Numbered from the stretch's first letter, positions 1 to 8,542 are shown. The stretch is DNA of 64,000 nucleotides from Acidovorax sp. FJL06 (GCF_003852545.1 NZ_QAJR01000017.1:81412-145411), one strand, 5' to 3'. Notes: generated by a model from the letters alone, not told the origin. A program made the numbers and translations.

Positions 1-1501
1 TGGGCATCACCGATGCATCACACACACGCAGCCCCGCCACACCCCGCACGCGCAGCTGTGTGTCCACCACCGATGCGGCATCGCCGCCCATGCGGCAGGT
101 GCCTGCGGGGTGGTAGACGGTCTTGGCATGCGAGCGCACATGGGCCTCGATCTGCGCGTCGCTGAGCGTGGCCTCGGCACCGGGCAGCAGTTCGTGCTCG
201 ACCACCTCCGCGAGCGCCGGCGCCCGCAAGATCCTGCGCGCCAGCTTCACGCCGCGCACCAGCGTGTCCACGTCGGCCTGTGCGCGCAGCGCCCCCGCAT
301 CGAACAGGATGGGTTGCGCCGGATCGGGGCTGCGCAGCGACACCGAGCCCCGCGACTGCGGGCGCAGAAAACACGGATTGATCGACAGGCCGTGGCCCGG
401 CAGGGGCTCGCGCTCCACATCGCCCACCAGCACCGGCAGCACGTGGAACTGCACGTCGGGGCGGCCCGTTCCCAGGGTGTCCACAAACCCGCCAGACTCG
501 ACGACATTGGAGGTGAGCAGCCCGCGCCGCAGCAGCTGCCACTGCAGCCCATGGCGCAGCGCGCGCAGCCCCCGGTCCTGCCCCAGCAGGCTGATGGGCC
601 TGCGTGTGCGCGCATAGACGCTCACTTCCAGATGGTCCTGGTAGTTCTGCCCCACGCCCGGGCTGTCGGCGTGCACCGGGATGCCCAGCCTGTGCAGGTC
701 CTCGCCCGGGCCGATGCCCGAGAGCATGAGCAGCTGGGGCGATGCCAGCGCGCCCGCGCACAGCAGCACGTCCCGCGCGCAGCGCAGCTGCTGCAGTTGC
801 CCCGCCTCCAACAACTCGACGCCCACGGCCCGCCCCGCCTCCACCAGGATGCGGCGCACCTGCACGCCCGTGCGCACCACCAGGCGTTCGTCGCGCCGCA
901 CCGCCGCCAGGTAGGTGGCCGCCGTGGAGCCGCGCTCGCCCCGGAAGGTGGTGGACTGGTAGAAGCCCACCCCAGCCTGCTCGACCCCATTGAAGTCCGG
1001 ATTGGCGGGCAGGCCCGCCTGCTGCGCGGCGGCCACGAAGGCCGCGCTGAGCGGGTGGCGAAAACGCGGCTCGCTGACCTGCAGCGGCCCGTCGCGTCCG
1101 TGCAGGGGCCCGGCATACCGCTCGTTCGACTCCGCCCGCACAAAGGCGGGCAACACGTCGCTCCAGCCCCAGCCCGCGCAGCCAGCGTCGCGCCAGCTGT
1201 CGTAGTCGGCCGCCTGGCCACGGATGTACACCATCGCATTGAGCGAGCTGCCGCCCCCCAGCATGCGCCCCTGTGGCACATGCATGCGGCGCCCGTCGGC
1301 ATGGGGCTGGGGCTCGCTGGTGTAGTCCCAGGAGCGCTCGGTGCCGATGACCCGCACAAAGGCGGCGGGCATGCGCACGAAGGGGTGCTCGTGGGTCGGC
1401 CCGGCCTCCAGCAACAGCACGCGCCGCCCCGCGCGCACCAGGCGGTGCGCCAACACACAACCGGCGGAGCCGGCACCAATGATGATGTGATCGAAGTTCA
1501 T
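1..1501 (-). CDS. GMC-family FAD-dependent oxidoreductase (choline dehydrogenase-like), C-terminus cut by window edge
   Basis: Frame translated by hand from the ATG at 1501; it stays open to the window edge. The N-terminus has the FAD-binding motif GAGSAG (about residues 9-14), followed by an acidic end to strand 2 (LLLEAG). A typical GMC signature GGGSSLNAM follows, and near residue 465 lies HPAGTCRMG, which carries the catalytic His region of the family. About 500 residues are present; family members are about 530-560, so only the last short segment is missing. GMC enzymes oxidise alcohols using FAD; the substrate cannot be told from sequence. It is divergent from the SDR gene at 1654, so the two may share the 152-bp promoter region and act on related alcohol/ketone substrates (inference). 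Confidence 0.88.
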   Translation of the reverse strand, partial: MNFDHIIIGAGSAGCVLAHRLVRAGRRVLLLEAGPTHEHPFVRMPAAFVRVIGTERSWDYTSEPQPHADGRRMHVPQGRMLGGGSSLNAMVYIRGQAADYDSWRDAGCAGWGWSDVLPAFVRAESNERYAGPLHGRDGPLQVSEPRFRHPLSAAFVAAAQQAGLPANPDFNGVEQAGVGFYQSTTFRGERGSTAATYLAAVRRDERLVVRTGVQVRRILVEAGRAVGVELLEAGQLQQLRCARDVLLCAGALASPQLLMLSGIGPGEDLHRLGIPVHADSPGVGQNYQDHLEVSVYARTRRPISLLGQDRGLRALRHGLQWQLLRRGLLTSNVVESGGFVDTLGTGRPDVQFHVLPVLVGDVEREPLPGHGLSINPCFLRPQSRGSVSLRSPDPAQPILFDAGALRAQADVDTLVRGVKLARRILRAPALAEVVEHELLPGAEATLSDAQIEAHVRSHAKTVYHPAGTCRMGGDAASVVDTQLRVRGVAGLRVCDASVMP

Positions 1502-1653
1502 GGCGGCCAGTGTGGGCCGGCCCCTGCGCGCCGTAAACGGCGAACGCTGCTGCGTGCGTTGCCGGTCAACAGTTTGTGCGCTGACAGCGAACCGCGCTGC
1601 GAGGGGGCGTTACTAGACTCGATCCGTTCCAACTCACACAAGGTGTTCAGCCC

Positions 1654-2451
1654 ATGTCAATCAACGAGTTCGAAGGCAAGGTGGCCTTCATCACCGGTGG
1701 CGGCACCGGCATCGGCGCGGCGGTGGCGCGCCAGTTCGTGGCGGCCGGCGGGCGCGTGGTGCTCATGGGCCGCCGGCGCGAGCCCCTGCTCGCGGTGGCC
1801 GAGCCGATCGGTGGGCTGGTGGTGGCCGGCGATGCCGCCAACGCGCAGGACGTGCGGGCCGCCCTGGCCGAGGCACGCGCGCATTTCGGCGGCATCGACG
1901 TGCTGGTGGCCAACGCCGGCGGCCATGGCGTGGGCGAGCTCACGGCCACCGACGACGAGGCCTGGCACATGGCCACGCGCCTGAACCTGGATACCGCCTT
2001 TGTCTGCGCCCGTGAGCTGATGCCCGGGCTGATCGAGCGGCGCGGCAACGTGGTCGTGCTCTCGTCCCTCGCCGGGCATTTCGCCGGGCCCGGCGTGGTG
2101 GGCTATGTGACGATGAAACACGCGCTCATCGGTTTCACGCGCTCGCTTGCACGGGACTACGGCCGGCATGGCGTGCGCACCAACGCGGTCTGCCCGGGCT
2201 GGGTGCGCACCGCGATGGCCGATGAGCAGATGCAGGTGCTCATCGACAAACACCAGCTCGCCGATGTCGATGCGGCCTACGCCCTGGTGGCGCGCGACGT
2301 GCCGCTGGGCCGCGCGGCCGAGCCCCACGAGGTGGCCGATGCCGTGCTCTACCTCGCCTCCCCGCGCGCGAGCATGGTCAACGGTACCTTCCTGATGGTG
2401 GATGGCGGCGCCTCCGCCGTCGACCTTCCCACCGTTGCCTTCGCCCACTGA
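1654..2451 (+). CDS. SDR-family NAD(P)-dependent oxidoreductase
   Basis: Classical short-chain dehydrogenase of 265 residues. The Rossmann cofactor motif TGGGTGIG is at residues 14-21, NAG at 87-89, the catalytic Ser at about 137-138, and the YxxxK pair at Tyr151/Lys155. The C-terminus has the family VNG...VDGG signature. Such enzymes interconvert alcohols and ketones; the substrate is unknown. It is followed after 9 bases by the MoaF-like gene and then a SnoaL-like gene, so the three probably form one transcript. The arginine at residues 40-42 after strand 2 (GRRR) suggests NADPH preference (inference). Confidence 0.9.
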   Translation: MSINEFEGKVAFITGGGTGIGAAVARQFVAAGGRVVLMGRRREPLLAVAEPIGGLVVAGDAANAQDVRAALAEARAHFGGIDVLVANAGGHGVGELTATDDEAWHMATRLNLDTAFVCARELMPGLIERRGNVVVLSSLAGHFAGPGVVGYVTMKHALIGFTRSLARDYGRHGVRTNAVCPGWVRTAMADEQMQVLIDKHQLADVDAAYALVARDVPLGRAAEPHEVADAVLYLASPRASMVNGTFLMVDGGASAVDLPTVAFAH

Positions 2452-2460
2452 AAGTCCGCC

Positions 2461-3261
2461 ATGACACCGCTTGCATCCCCTGCGCCCACCCCTGCCGGGT
2501 GGAAGACCTACGACCAGTTCGCCGCAGGCATCGCCACCAACCGGCTGCCGCAGAGCGAGGCCCTGCAGGGCCAGACGCTGCACATCGACCTGCCTGCGCG
2601 CACCCTCCGTCTGCACTTCCCGCAACCGCACCAGGTGGCCTGGACGGACACCGTGCATGGCGAAGGCCGCGACGCGTATGAAGCCGTCGAAGTGGCGCCC
2701 GGCACCTTCTTCATCGACATCACGTTCGCGTCGCGCCCGCTGTCTGCGCTGACGGTGATCGTGAACCTGCACACCCGCCGCGTGCTGGCCATCGAATGCC
2801 GCGTGCGCAGCCCCGAAGAGGCCGGCGCCGAACCCCGCGTGGCCCAGGACTTCCTGGTGGGCACCCTGGCGGGCGGCCCGGCCAGCGGCCTGGTGCCACA
2901 CGAAAGCCGCGACCTGATCGGCCTGCGCACCTGGCAGACCTACAGCCCCAACCACACCTACGAACACACCTACCTCAGCTCCGAACGCTACTGCTGGCAG
3001 TGCCTGGTGGGCGTGCAGCGCGGCCACGGCGACGTGGACATGGCGACCTACTACCAGTTCGGCGAGCAGCAGTACATCTTCACCTTCCGCGAGTTTTTGA
3101 TTCCGGTTGCGTCGGTGTTCTTCTTCAACTTCGAAAGCCAGCGCTCCACCGGCAAGTTCCTCGGCCTGGCCGGGGACGGCTCGGTCGCCAACAACCCCGC
3201 TGGGGCCTTCATGCAGACCGCCTCCACCACCACCTACCCACCCACCCACGCCCCCATCTGA
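2461..3261 (+). CDS. MoaF-like protein (MoaF N- and C-terminal domains)
   Basis: 266 residues, resembling the MoaF family by overall sequence (recognised, not searched): an N-terminal lipocalin-like half and a C-terminal half with the aromatic-rich HTYEHTYLSSERYCWQC and YYQFGEQQYIF stretches. MoaF was named from molybdenum-cofactor-linked operons, but it has no established catalytic step, and many MoaF-like proteins sit in catabolic clusters. Here it lies between an SDR and a SnoaL-like protein, not with moaD-moeA-mobB 1.5 kb away, so a role in binding or converting a small hydrophobic substrate is as likely as one in cofactor synthesis. There is no signal peptide. Confidence 0.72.
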   Translation: MTPLASPAPTPAGWKTYDQFAAGIATNRLPQSEALQGQTLHIDLPARTLRLHFPQPHQVAWTDTVHGEGRDAYEAVEVAPGTFFIDITFASRPLSALTVIVNLHTRRVLAIECRVRSPEEAGAEPRVAQDFLVGTLAGGPASGLVPHESRDLIGLRTWQTYSPNHTYEHTYLSSERYCWQCLVGVQRGHGDVDMATYYQFGEQQYIFTFREFLIPVASVFFFNFESQRSTGKFLGLAGDGSVANNPAGAFMQTASTTTYPPTHAPI

Positions 3262-3268
3262 GCCCACC

Positions 3269-3658
3269 ATGCCAAGCAACTACGAAATCATCCAGGCCCA
3301 CTACGCAGCCTCTGACCGCAAAGACATCGCGGGCATGATGGCCCACGTCTCCCCCGAGGTCCGCTGGACCGAAATGGCGGGCTTTCCCTGTGCCGGCACC
3401 TGGGTGGGGCCAGAGCAGGTCATCGACAACGTGTTTGCCGTCCTGGGCTCGGCCTGGGAAGACTACCGCTTCACACTGGAGCGCCTGATCGACGGCGGCG
3501 ACCGCATCGTGGGCGTGGGCGACTACCGCGGCACCTACCGCGCCACAGGCAAGCCCCTGCACGCGCGCGTGGTGCATGTGTGGCGGCTCCAGGACCAGCA
3601 AGTGGTGGCGTTTGAGCAGTTCACCGACACGCTGCTGGTGGCCCAGGCGATGGCCTGA
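3269..3658 (+). CDS. SnoaL-like / NTF2-like fold protein
   Basis: 129 residues from the ATG at 3269, 7 bases after the MoaF-like stop; the longer open frame upstream overlaps that gene and is not used. The pattern is that of an NTF2/SnoaL cone: an N-terminal helix (YEIIQAHYAASDRKD), then a strand with SPEVRWTEMAG, and a C-terminal VVHVWRLQDQQVVAFEQFTDT. SnoaL-like proteins include ketosteroid isomerase and small hydrolases or are ligand-binding; no specific activity can be assigned. It is the last gene of the SDR-MoaF-SnoaL set. Confidence 0.8.
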   Translation: MPSNYEIIQAHYAASDRKDIAGMMAHVSPEVRWTEMAGFPCAGTWVGPEQVIDNVFAVLGSAWEDYRFTLERLIDGGDRIVGVGDYRGTYRATGKPLHARVVHVWRLQDQQVVAFEQFTDTLLVAQAMA

Positions 3659-3680
3659 AGCCCACCAGCGACCGCTTCGC

Positions 3681-3686
3681 TATACT
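3681..3686 (+). promoter_or_regulatory. Candidate -10 box (TATACT) before the dapA leader
   Basis: TATACT lies 7 bases upstream of the ATG of the small leader ORF at 3694, so transcription would start at or just before that ATG. No convincing -35 hexamer is visible at 16-18 bases upstream. Inferred from position only. Confidence 0.4.
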
Positions 3687-3693
3687 GCGCCCC

Positions 3694-3783
3694 ATGCCCA
3701 CGCACACCCTCTTTGCCATGACTGCCGCACCTGCGGCGGCATTGCAATGTGTGGGCAAAGCCAAAAAACCAGAGCTCATCTGA
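3694..3783 (+). CDS. Possible lysine-codon leader peptide (29 aa) upstream of dapA-like gene
   Basis: Small ORF of 29 codons, ATG at 3694 to TGA at 3781-3783, ending GKAKKPELI. Three AAA lysine codons occur in four positions just before the end, and the stop codon lies next to RNA hairpins. This is the layout of transcription-attenuation leader peptides, here before a lysine-pathway gene family member. There is no Shine-Dalgarno sequence, and the likely -10 box is so close that the message would be nearly leaderless. The lysine run is short and could be chance; no homologue comparison was possible. Confidence 0.4.
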   Translation: MPTHTLFAMTAAPAAALQCVGKAKKPELI

Positions 3784-3822
3784 CCGGAGCTGTGGTTCCG
3801 TCCGGATGAGCGACGGAACCAC
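3774..3822 (+). promoter_or_regulatory. Two mutually exclusive hairpins in dapA leader RNA
   Basis: A perfect 11-bp stem, GTGGTTCCGTC (3792-3802) with GACGGAACCAC (3812-3822), encloses a 9-base loop. The loop contains GATGAGC (3805-3811), which is exactly complementary to GCTCATC (3774-3780), inside the last codons of the leader ORF. Pairing across the leader end and the closed 11-bp hairpin cannot both form easily, so ribosome position could choose between them. No U-run follows directly; a pyrimidine-rich stretch begins about 15 bases later, so if it attenuates it may be Rho-dependent or act on translation. Confidence 0.45.
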
Positions 3823-3930
3823 CTGGTAGAGAAATTCCCTTCTTACTTTTCTCTTTTCCCTCCCCGGCATTCCGCGCGCATTCCCTCCGGACGGTTCTTC
3901 CCCTGGTCGAACCCTGAAAGGATGTTTCGC

Positions 3931-4839
3931 ATGTCTGCCACCGTTATCACCACCTCTCGCCAGCCGCTGTTCAGCGGGCTCTGGATCGCCCTGGTCACGC
4001 CCTTCAAGGGCGGCGCCGTGGACCACCCGGCGCTGGCCGCCCTCACCGCCCGGCTGCGTGCCGACGGTGTTGCAGGCTTCGTCGCCTGCGGCTCCACCGG
4101 CGAGGCCGCCGCGCTGGACAAGGCCGAGCAGCGGCAGGTGCTGGAGACGGTGCTCGAAGCCGCCCAGGGCCTGCCCGTGGTGATGGGCGTGTCGGGCTAC
4201 CACCAAGGCCAGGTGCTGGAGCAGGTGCGGGCCCTTGCGCCCTACCCGCTTGCGGGCCTGCTGGTGTCCGCCCCCCACTACATCCGCCCCTCGCAGGAAG
4301 GCCTGCTGCACTGGTTCCGCACCCTGGCCGACGCCAGCGCTGTGCCCGTGGTCCTCTACGACATCCCCTATCGCACGGGCGCCACGCTCACCACCGAGAC
4401 GCTGCTGGCGCTGGCGGCGCATCCACGCATAGAGGCCATCAAGGACTGCGGCGGCAACCCCGCCAAGACGCAGGCCCTGATCGCCGATGGCCGCCTGCAG
4501 GTGCTGACGGGCGAAGACGCGCAGATCTTCCACACGCTGGCCCTGGGCGGCGCAGGCGCGATCTCCGCCGGTGCGCACTGGCAGACACCGCGTTTTGTCG
4601 AACTGGTGGAGTTGCTGCGCGTGGGCGATCTGCCCGAGGCCCGCCGCGTGTGGCAGGCCCTGCAGCCCTGGGTCGAGGCCTGCTTTGCCGAGCCCAACCC
4701 GGCACCGCTCAAGGCCATGCTGGCCCATGCGGGCGAGATGCGCAACGAGCTGCGTGCGCCGATGATGGCAGCCTCCGGGGCGCTGGTGCAGCGCCTGCAG
4801 GCACTGGCCCCGTCCCGGGCCGGACTCAGCCCCCGGTAA
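3931..4839 (+). CDS. dapA: 4-hydroxy-tetrahydrodipicolinate synthase family protein (DapA-like)
   Basis: Class I aldolase-type TIM barrel, 302 residues from the ATG at 3931. That start is preferred over the in-frame ATG at 3922 because GAAAGG lies 9 bases upstream of 3931 but abuts 3922. Family residues present: GSTGE (54-58; Ser replaces the first Thr of the E. coli Thr-Thr pair), Tyr143 and Arg148 in YDIPYRTG, and Schiff-base Lys171 in IKDCGG. DapA condenses pyruvate with aspartate semialdehyde in lysine and diaminopimelate synthesis. Comamonadaceae usually carry another dapA, so this could be a paralogue using another aldehyde. The preceding lysine-rich leader supports a lysine link. Its 3' end overlaps moaD by 14 bases, tail to tail. 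Confidence 0.8.
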   Translation: MSATVITTSRQPLFSGLWIALVTPFKGGAVDHPALAALTARLRADGVAGFVACGSTGEAAALDKAEQRQVLETVLEAAQGLPVVMGVSGYHQGQVLEQVRALAPYPLAGLLVSAPHYIRPSQEGLLHWFRTLADASAVPVVLYDIPYRTGATLTTETLLALAAHPRIEAIKDCGGNPAKTQALIADGRLQVLTGEDAQIFHTLALGGAGAISAGAHWQTPRFVELVELLRVGDLPEARRVWQALQPWVEACFAEPNPAPLKAMLAHAGEMRNELRAPMMAASGALVQRLQALAPSRAGLSPR

Positions 4840-5077
4840 CCGGTGGGAAGAACGCCACCTCGGCCCCATCGGCCAAGGTGGCGGATTCATCGCTCAAGGT
4901 CTGGTTGAGCGCCATGCGCACGGCCCGGCCGCGCGCCAGGCTGGCGGCATGGGCGCCGCCGCGCGCGATGAGTTCGTCGCGCAGGGCACTCAGGGTGGCG
5001 GCGTTCGTTTCGACCGGCTCGCTGCCTTGGCCGATGGCCTCGCGGATGGAGGCGAAATAGCGAACGGTGATCTTCAT
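4826..5077 (-). CDS. moaD: Molybdopterin synthase sulfur carrier subunit MoaD
   Basis: 83-residue beta-grasp protein ending in the required Gly-Gly (PPVTGG), whose C-terminal carboxylate is thiocarboxylated and gives sulfur to make molybdopterin together with MoaE. The length and the start MKITVRYFASIRE match the family. It overlaps the upstream moeA stop by 4 bases (ATGA), indicating translational coupling in a mobB-moeA-moaD operon. moaE would be expected nearby but is not in the window; the next downstream gene is dapA on the other strand. Confidence 0.93.
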   Translation of the reverse strand: MKITVRYFASIREAIGQGSEPVETNAATLSALRDELIARGGAHAASLARGRAVRMALNQTLSDESATLADGAEVAFFPPVTGG

Positions 5078-6312
5078 GCCAAAAGCTCCGAGAAGGCGAT
5101 GTACTGCACGGTGTCGCCCACAGCGATGGTCTGGCCTGCGGGGTTATCCACCACGCCATCGCCCCAGGCGGCCGAGGTCAGCACGCCCGAACTCTGGTTG
5201 CCAAACAGGTCCAACCCACCCGCCGCGTTGTGGCGCACGCGCAAAAATTCACGGCGTTTGTCGGCCTTGGGCCAAGCGAAATGGGCGGCAGCCGCTATGG
5301 ATTGAGGAGCAACGTCCTGCACGCCCTGCAGCCGCAGCACAAAGGGGCGCACCAGCAGCGCAAAGGTCAGAAAGCTCGACACCGGGTTGCCGGGCAGGCC
5401 CATGAAATGCGCCGCCCCAATGCGGCCATACGCGAAGGGCTTGCCGGGCTTCATGGCGATTTGCCACAGGTCCAGCGTACCCAGCGTCTCCACGGCGGGC
5501 TTGATGTGGTCTTCCTCACCCACGCTCACGCCACCGCTGGTCAGGATCAGGTCGTGGGCGGCACTCGCATCGCGCAGGGCCGTGATGGTGGCGTCGCGCC
5601 GGTCGGGCACGATGCCGAAGTCCGTCACTTCGCAGCCCAGGCGCAGCAGCATGGCGCGCAGGAAGAAGCGGTTGCTGTTGTAGATGGCGCCAGCGCGCAT
5701 CTGCTCGGGCGGCACCTCGCCGGGCATGACCAGTTCGTCGCCCGTGGAGAACAGCGCCACGCGCGGGCGGCGGGCCACTTGCAGCTGGTGCAGGCCGATG
5801 CTGGCGGCCAGGCCCAGTTCGGCGGGCGACAGGCGCGTGCCGGCGGCCAGCACCACGGCGCCGCGCGTGATGTCTTCGCCCGCACGGCGAATCCACTGGC
5901 CCACCCGGGGCGCGGCGTTGATGCGCACCTGGCCCAGGCCCTGCTCCCCGTCTGCGGCAGGCAGGGCTTCGCAGTCTTCCTGCATCAGGATGGCATCCGC
6001 GCCTGCGGGCACAGGCGCGCCGGTGAAGATGCGCGCCGCCGTGCCGGGCGCAAGCGACTCGCCCGCGCTGCCGGCGGCGATGCGCTGCGATACGGGCAGC
6101 TCCGTGCCCACGGCCGCCACATCGGCGCAACGCACGGCATAGCCGTCCATGGCGCTGTTGTCCTGCGGCGGCACCTGCAAGGCCGAGATGCAGTCCTGCG
6201 CCAGCACGCGGCCGTCGGCGTTAAAGGTGGTGACTGTGTCCGTGCCCTGCAGGGGCGCGGCGTGCGCCAGCAGCTCGGCCAGCGCATCGTCCAGCGCTTT
6301 GAGGGGCTTCAT
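5074..6312 (-). CDS. moeA: Molybdopterin molybdenumtransferase MoeA
   Basis: About 412 residues. MoeA inserts molybdate into adenylated molybdopterin. Signatures: SAMDGYAVR near the N-terminus, RIFTGAPVPAGADAI, the TGDEL motif, LTSGGVSVGEEDH (the MoCF-binding TSGGVS(x)G motif), and MKPGKP...GLPGNPVSS. The ATG at 6312 overlaps the mobB stop by 4 bases (ATGA) and gives MKPLKALDDAL; an in-frame ATG at 6324 is the alternative. Operon with mobB and moaD. Confidence 0.95.
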   Translation of the reverse strand: MKPLKALDDALAELLAHAAPLQGTDTVTTFNADGRVLAQDCISALQVPPQDNSAMDGYAVRCADVAAVGTELPVSQRIAAGSAGESLAPGTAARIFTGAPVPAGADAILMQEDCEALPAADGEQGLGQVRINAAPRVGQWIRRAGEDITRGAVVLAAGTRLSPAELGLAASIGLHQLQVARRPRVALFSTGDELVMPGEVPPEQMRAGAIYNSNRFFLRAMLLRLGCEVTDFGIVPDRRDATITALRDASAAHDLILTSGGVSVGEEDHIKPAVETLGTLDLWQIAMKPGKPFAYGRIGAAHFMGLPGNPVSSFLTFALLVRPFVLRLQGVQDVAPQSIAAAAHFAWPKADKRREFLRVRHNAAGGLDLFGNQSSGVLTSAAWGDGVVDNPAGQTIAVGDTVQYIAFSELLA

Positions 6313-6878
6313 TGGGGGGCGCATGGCAACGGCCCTCCGTGCAGTTCCCAGTTGTATTCAAACCGGTGTTGGTATTCGATCAGCCAGTCCACCACCCGGG
6401 CGGGCGCGTTGAGGTCCAGCAACGGCAGCTGGGTGGGCACGGGCAGGCTCTCGGGGGCATCGGTGGCCACGGCCACCACAAAATCGTCCTCGGGGTAGCG
6501 CACGGACTTGGCCACCTGGCCGGGCTCGGGCGCACGCCACACCTCGACCTTGAGCAGGTCGCTGTCCTTGAAGCCTTCCACCAGCACCCAGTCCACGCCC
6601 TGGTACAGCTCGGCCAGCAGGTGGTGCACGCTGAGCGTGGCGGGCTGCTCGAATTCGCGCACCAGCATCAGGCGCTTGTCCGAGGCAGCCACGACTTCGA
6701 AGGCCCCCGCCTCGCGGTGGCGGTAGGTGTCCTTGCCCGGGTGGTCGATGTCGAAACTGTGGTGCGCATGCTTGACCACCGACACGCGCAGCCCGCGCAG
6801 CCGCAGCTCGGGGATCAACTGCTCGACCAGCGTGGTCTTGCCACTGCCGGAGAACCCGGCAAAACCGACAACCTTCAT
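6309..6878 (-). CDS. mobB: Molybdopterin-guanine dinucleotide biosynthesis protein MobB
   Basis: 189-residue P-loop GTPase. Walker A is GFSGSGKTT (residues 8-16), with the MobB pattern VVKHAHHSFDIDHPGKDTYRHREAGA and VLVEGFKD. MobB is thought to help MobA attach GMP to molybdopterin, making the bis-MGD cofactor. It is the first gene of mobB-moeA-moaD. Upstream on its own strand lies 218 bp holding a copy of the dispersed palindromic repeat and no other gene. Confidence 0.93.
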   Translation of the reverse strand: MKVVGFAGFSGSGKTTLVEQLIPELRLRGLRVSVVKHAHHSFDIDHPGKDTYRHREAGAFEVVAASDKRLMLVREFEQPATLSVHHLLAELYQGVDWVLVEGFKDSDLLKVEVWRAPEPGQVAKSVRYPEDDFVVAVATDAPESLPVPTQLPLLDLNAPARVVDWLIEYQHRFEYNWELHGGPLPCAPQ

Positions 6879-6902
6879 TCGCTGTTCCTTGATTAGCTAC
6901 TG

Positions 6903-6935
6903 TATTGATAGCTGATAGCGCTTATCCATCAAGCG
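6903..6935. repeat. Dispersed short palindromic repeat, copy 1
   Basis: Contains TTGATAGCTG, AGCGCTTATCCATCAAGCG. The same building blocks (TTGATAGCTGCTAGCGCTT ... AAGCGCTAGCAGCTATCAA) recur at 15916, 29157, 36752 and 40384. This copy lacks a few bases of the left arm and the outer right arm. It lies between mobB and thrC, both on the minus strand; the rest of the 218-bp gap (6879-7096) shows nothing recognisable. Confidence 0.75.
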
Positions 6936-7096
6936 ATTGGGGCGATTTTTACGATTACCCCCAATTGCCCATCGCCAGAGCCGTTCGGGCGGAGCCTGCC
7001 AAAGCCAGGGCAGCGCCCACGGACAGCCCTGCAACCGGCGCAGGGCAAGCGGGTTGATCGGAGGCAAGCCCCCACCACCCGCCTTCGTCCGGCTGG

Positions 7097-8542
7097 TTAC
7101 CCTTGCGCGGCCGGAGCGCAATGGCGCTCAATGTAGGCCTTGACCTGCTCCACATCCGCAGGCATCACCTGCACGCGCTTGGGCAGGTCTTCGATGCCGG
7201 CAAACTTGGCGGGCCGCTCGGGCGCGTGGCCCAGGGCCTCGACAATGGTCTCGGCGAACTTGATGGGCAAGGCGGTCTCCAGCACGATCATGGGCACCTT
7301 GCCGTCCTTGTGGTGCTCACGGGCCACCTTCACGCCGTCGGCGGTGTGGGTGTCGATGGTGACGCCATGGCGCTCGTAGTTGTCCTTGATGGTGGCCAGG
7401 CGGTCGGCATGGGTGCTCTTGCCACTTTCAAAGCCGTATTTTTTGGCGGCATCTGCAAACAGCGGTTCGGCGCTCAGATCAAAGCGGCCATAGGTTGGCA
7501 ATGCGGCGCCGAACAAGGCCTTGGTACGCTGGCCGTTGCGGCCCAGCAGGTCAAAAATGAAGCGCTCGAAGTTGCTGGCCTTGCTGATGTCCATCGAGGG
7601 GCTCGATGTCTCGTGCGTATCGGCCGCGCCGCGCACGCGGTACACGCCAGTGCGGAAGAACTCGTCGAGCACATCGTTCTCGTTCGTGGCCACCACCAGC
7701 TTGGCGATGGGCAAGCCCATCATGCGCGCCACATGGCCTGCGCACACGTTGCCAAAGTTGCCCGATGGCACCGTGAAGCTGACCTTCTGGGTATTGGACT
7801 CGGTGGCCTGGATGTAGCCCGCGAAATAGTACACCACCTGCGCCAGCAGGCGTGCCCAGTTGATCGAGTTGACGGTGCCGATCTTGTACTTGGCTTTGAA
7901 GGCATGGTCGTTGCTCACGGCCTTGACGATGTCCTGGCAGTCGTCAAACACGCCTTCGATGGCGAGGTTGTGGATGTTCTCGTCCTGCAGGCTGAACATC
8001 TGCGCCTGCTGGAAGGCGCTCATGCGGCCATGGGGGCTGGTCATGAACACGCGCACGCCGGCCTTGCCGCGCATGGCGTATTCGGCCGCGCTGCCGGTGT
8101 CGCCACTGGTGGCGCCCAGGATGTTGAGCTGTTCGCCACGGCGCGCCAGTTCGTACTCGAACAGGTTGCCCAGCAGCTGCATGGCCATGTCCTTGAAGGC
8201 CAGCGTGGGGCCGTTGGACAGGGCTTCGAGCCACAGGCCGTCTTCCAGGTGGCGCAGGGGCACGATCTCTCCAGTGCCAAACACTTCGGCGGTGTACGTC
8301 TTGGCGCACAGGGCCTTGAGGTCGGCGGCGGGGATGTCGTCGATGTAGAGCGACAGGATCTGGAACGCCAACTCGGCGTAGCCCTGCTCGTGGTAGGCCT
8401 TGCGCAGGCGGGTCAGGGCCCGAGCATCGACCTTGGGGTAGTGCTCGGGCAGGTACAGGCCGCCATCGGGGGCCAGGCCTTCGAGCAGGATGTCGCAGAA
8501 ATGCTTGCGGTCGGCGTGGCCGCGGGTGGAGACGTACAGCAT
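7097..8542 (-). CDS. thrC: Threonine synthase
   Basis: 481 residues, PLP fold type II, long (class with N-terminal domain MLYVSTRGHADRKHF) as in E. coli and yeast. It converts O-phosphohomoserine to threonine. The PLP lysine is Lys117 in GPTLAFKDMAMQ; the phosphate-binding TSGDTGSAA and the substrate motif SGNFGN are present. The start overlaps the hom stop by one base (TGATG), so translation is coupled. It is the last gene of alaA-DUF1176-hom-thrC. Confidence 0.97.
   Translation of the reverse strand: MLYVSTRGHADRKHFCDILLEGLAPDGGLYLPEHYPKVDARALTRLRKAYHEQGYAELAFQILSLYIDDIPAADLKALCAKTYTAEVFGTGEIVPLRHLEDGLWLEALSNGPTLAFKDMAMQLLGNLFEYELARRGEQLNILGATSGDTGSAAEYAMRGKAGVRVFMTSPHGRMSAFQQAQMFSLQDENIHNLAIEGVFDDCQDIVKAVSNDHAFKAKYKIGTVNSINWARLLAQVVYYFAGYIQATESNTQKVSFTVPSGNFGNVCAGHVARMMGLPIAKLVVATNENDVLDEFFRTGVYRVRGAADTHETSSPSMDISKASNFERFIFDLLGRNGQRTKALFGAALPTYGRFDLSAEPLFADAAKKYGFESGKSTHADRLATIKDNYERHGVTIDTHTADGVKVAREHHKDGKVPMIVLETALPIKFAETIVEALGHAPERPAKFAGIEDLPKRVQVMPADVEQVKAYIERHCAPAAQG

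Noticed and set aside
18-1460. Long minus-strand open frame of about 480 codons in the first kilobase and a half
   Set aside because: It is out of frame with the GMC oxidoreductase, whose motifs (GAGSAG, HPAGTCRMG) are read in another frame from 1501 that merely lacks a stop inside the window.
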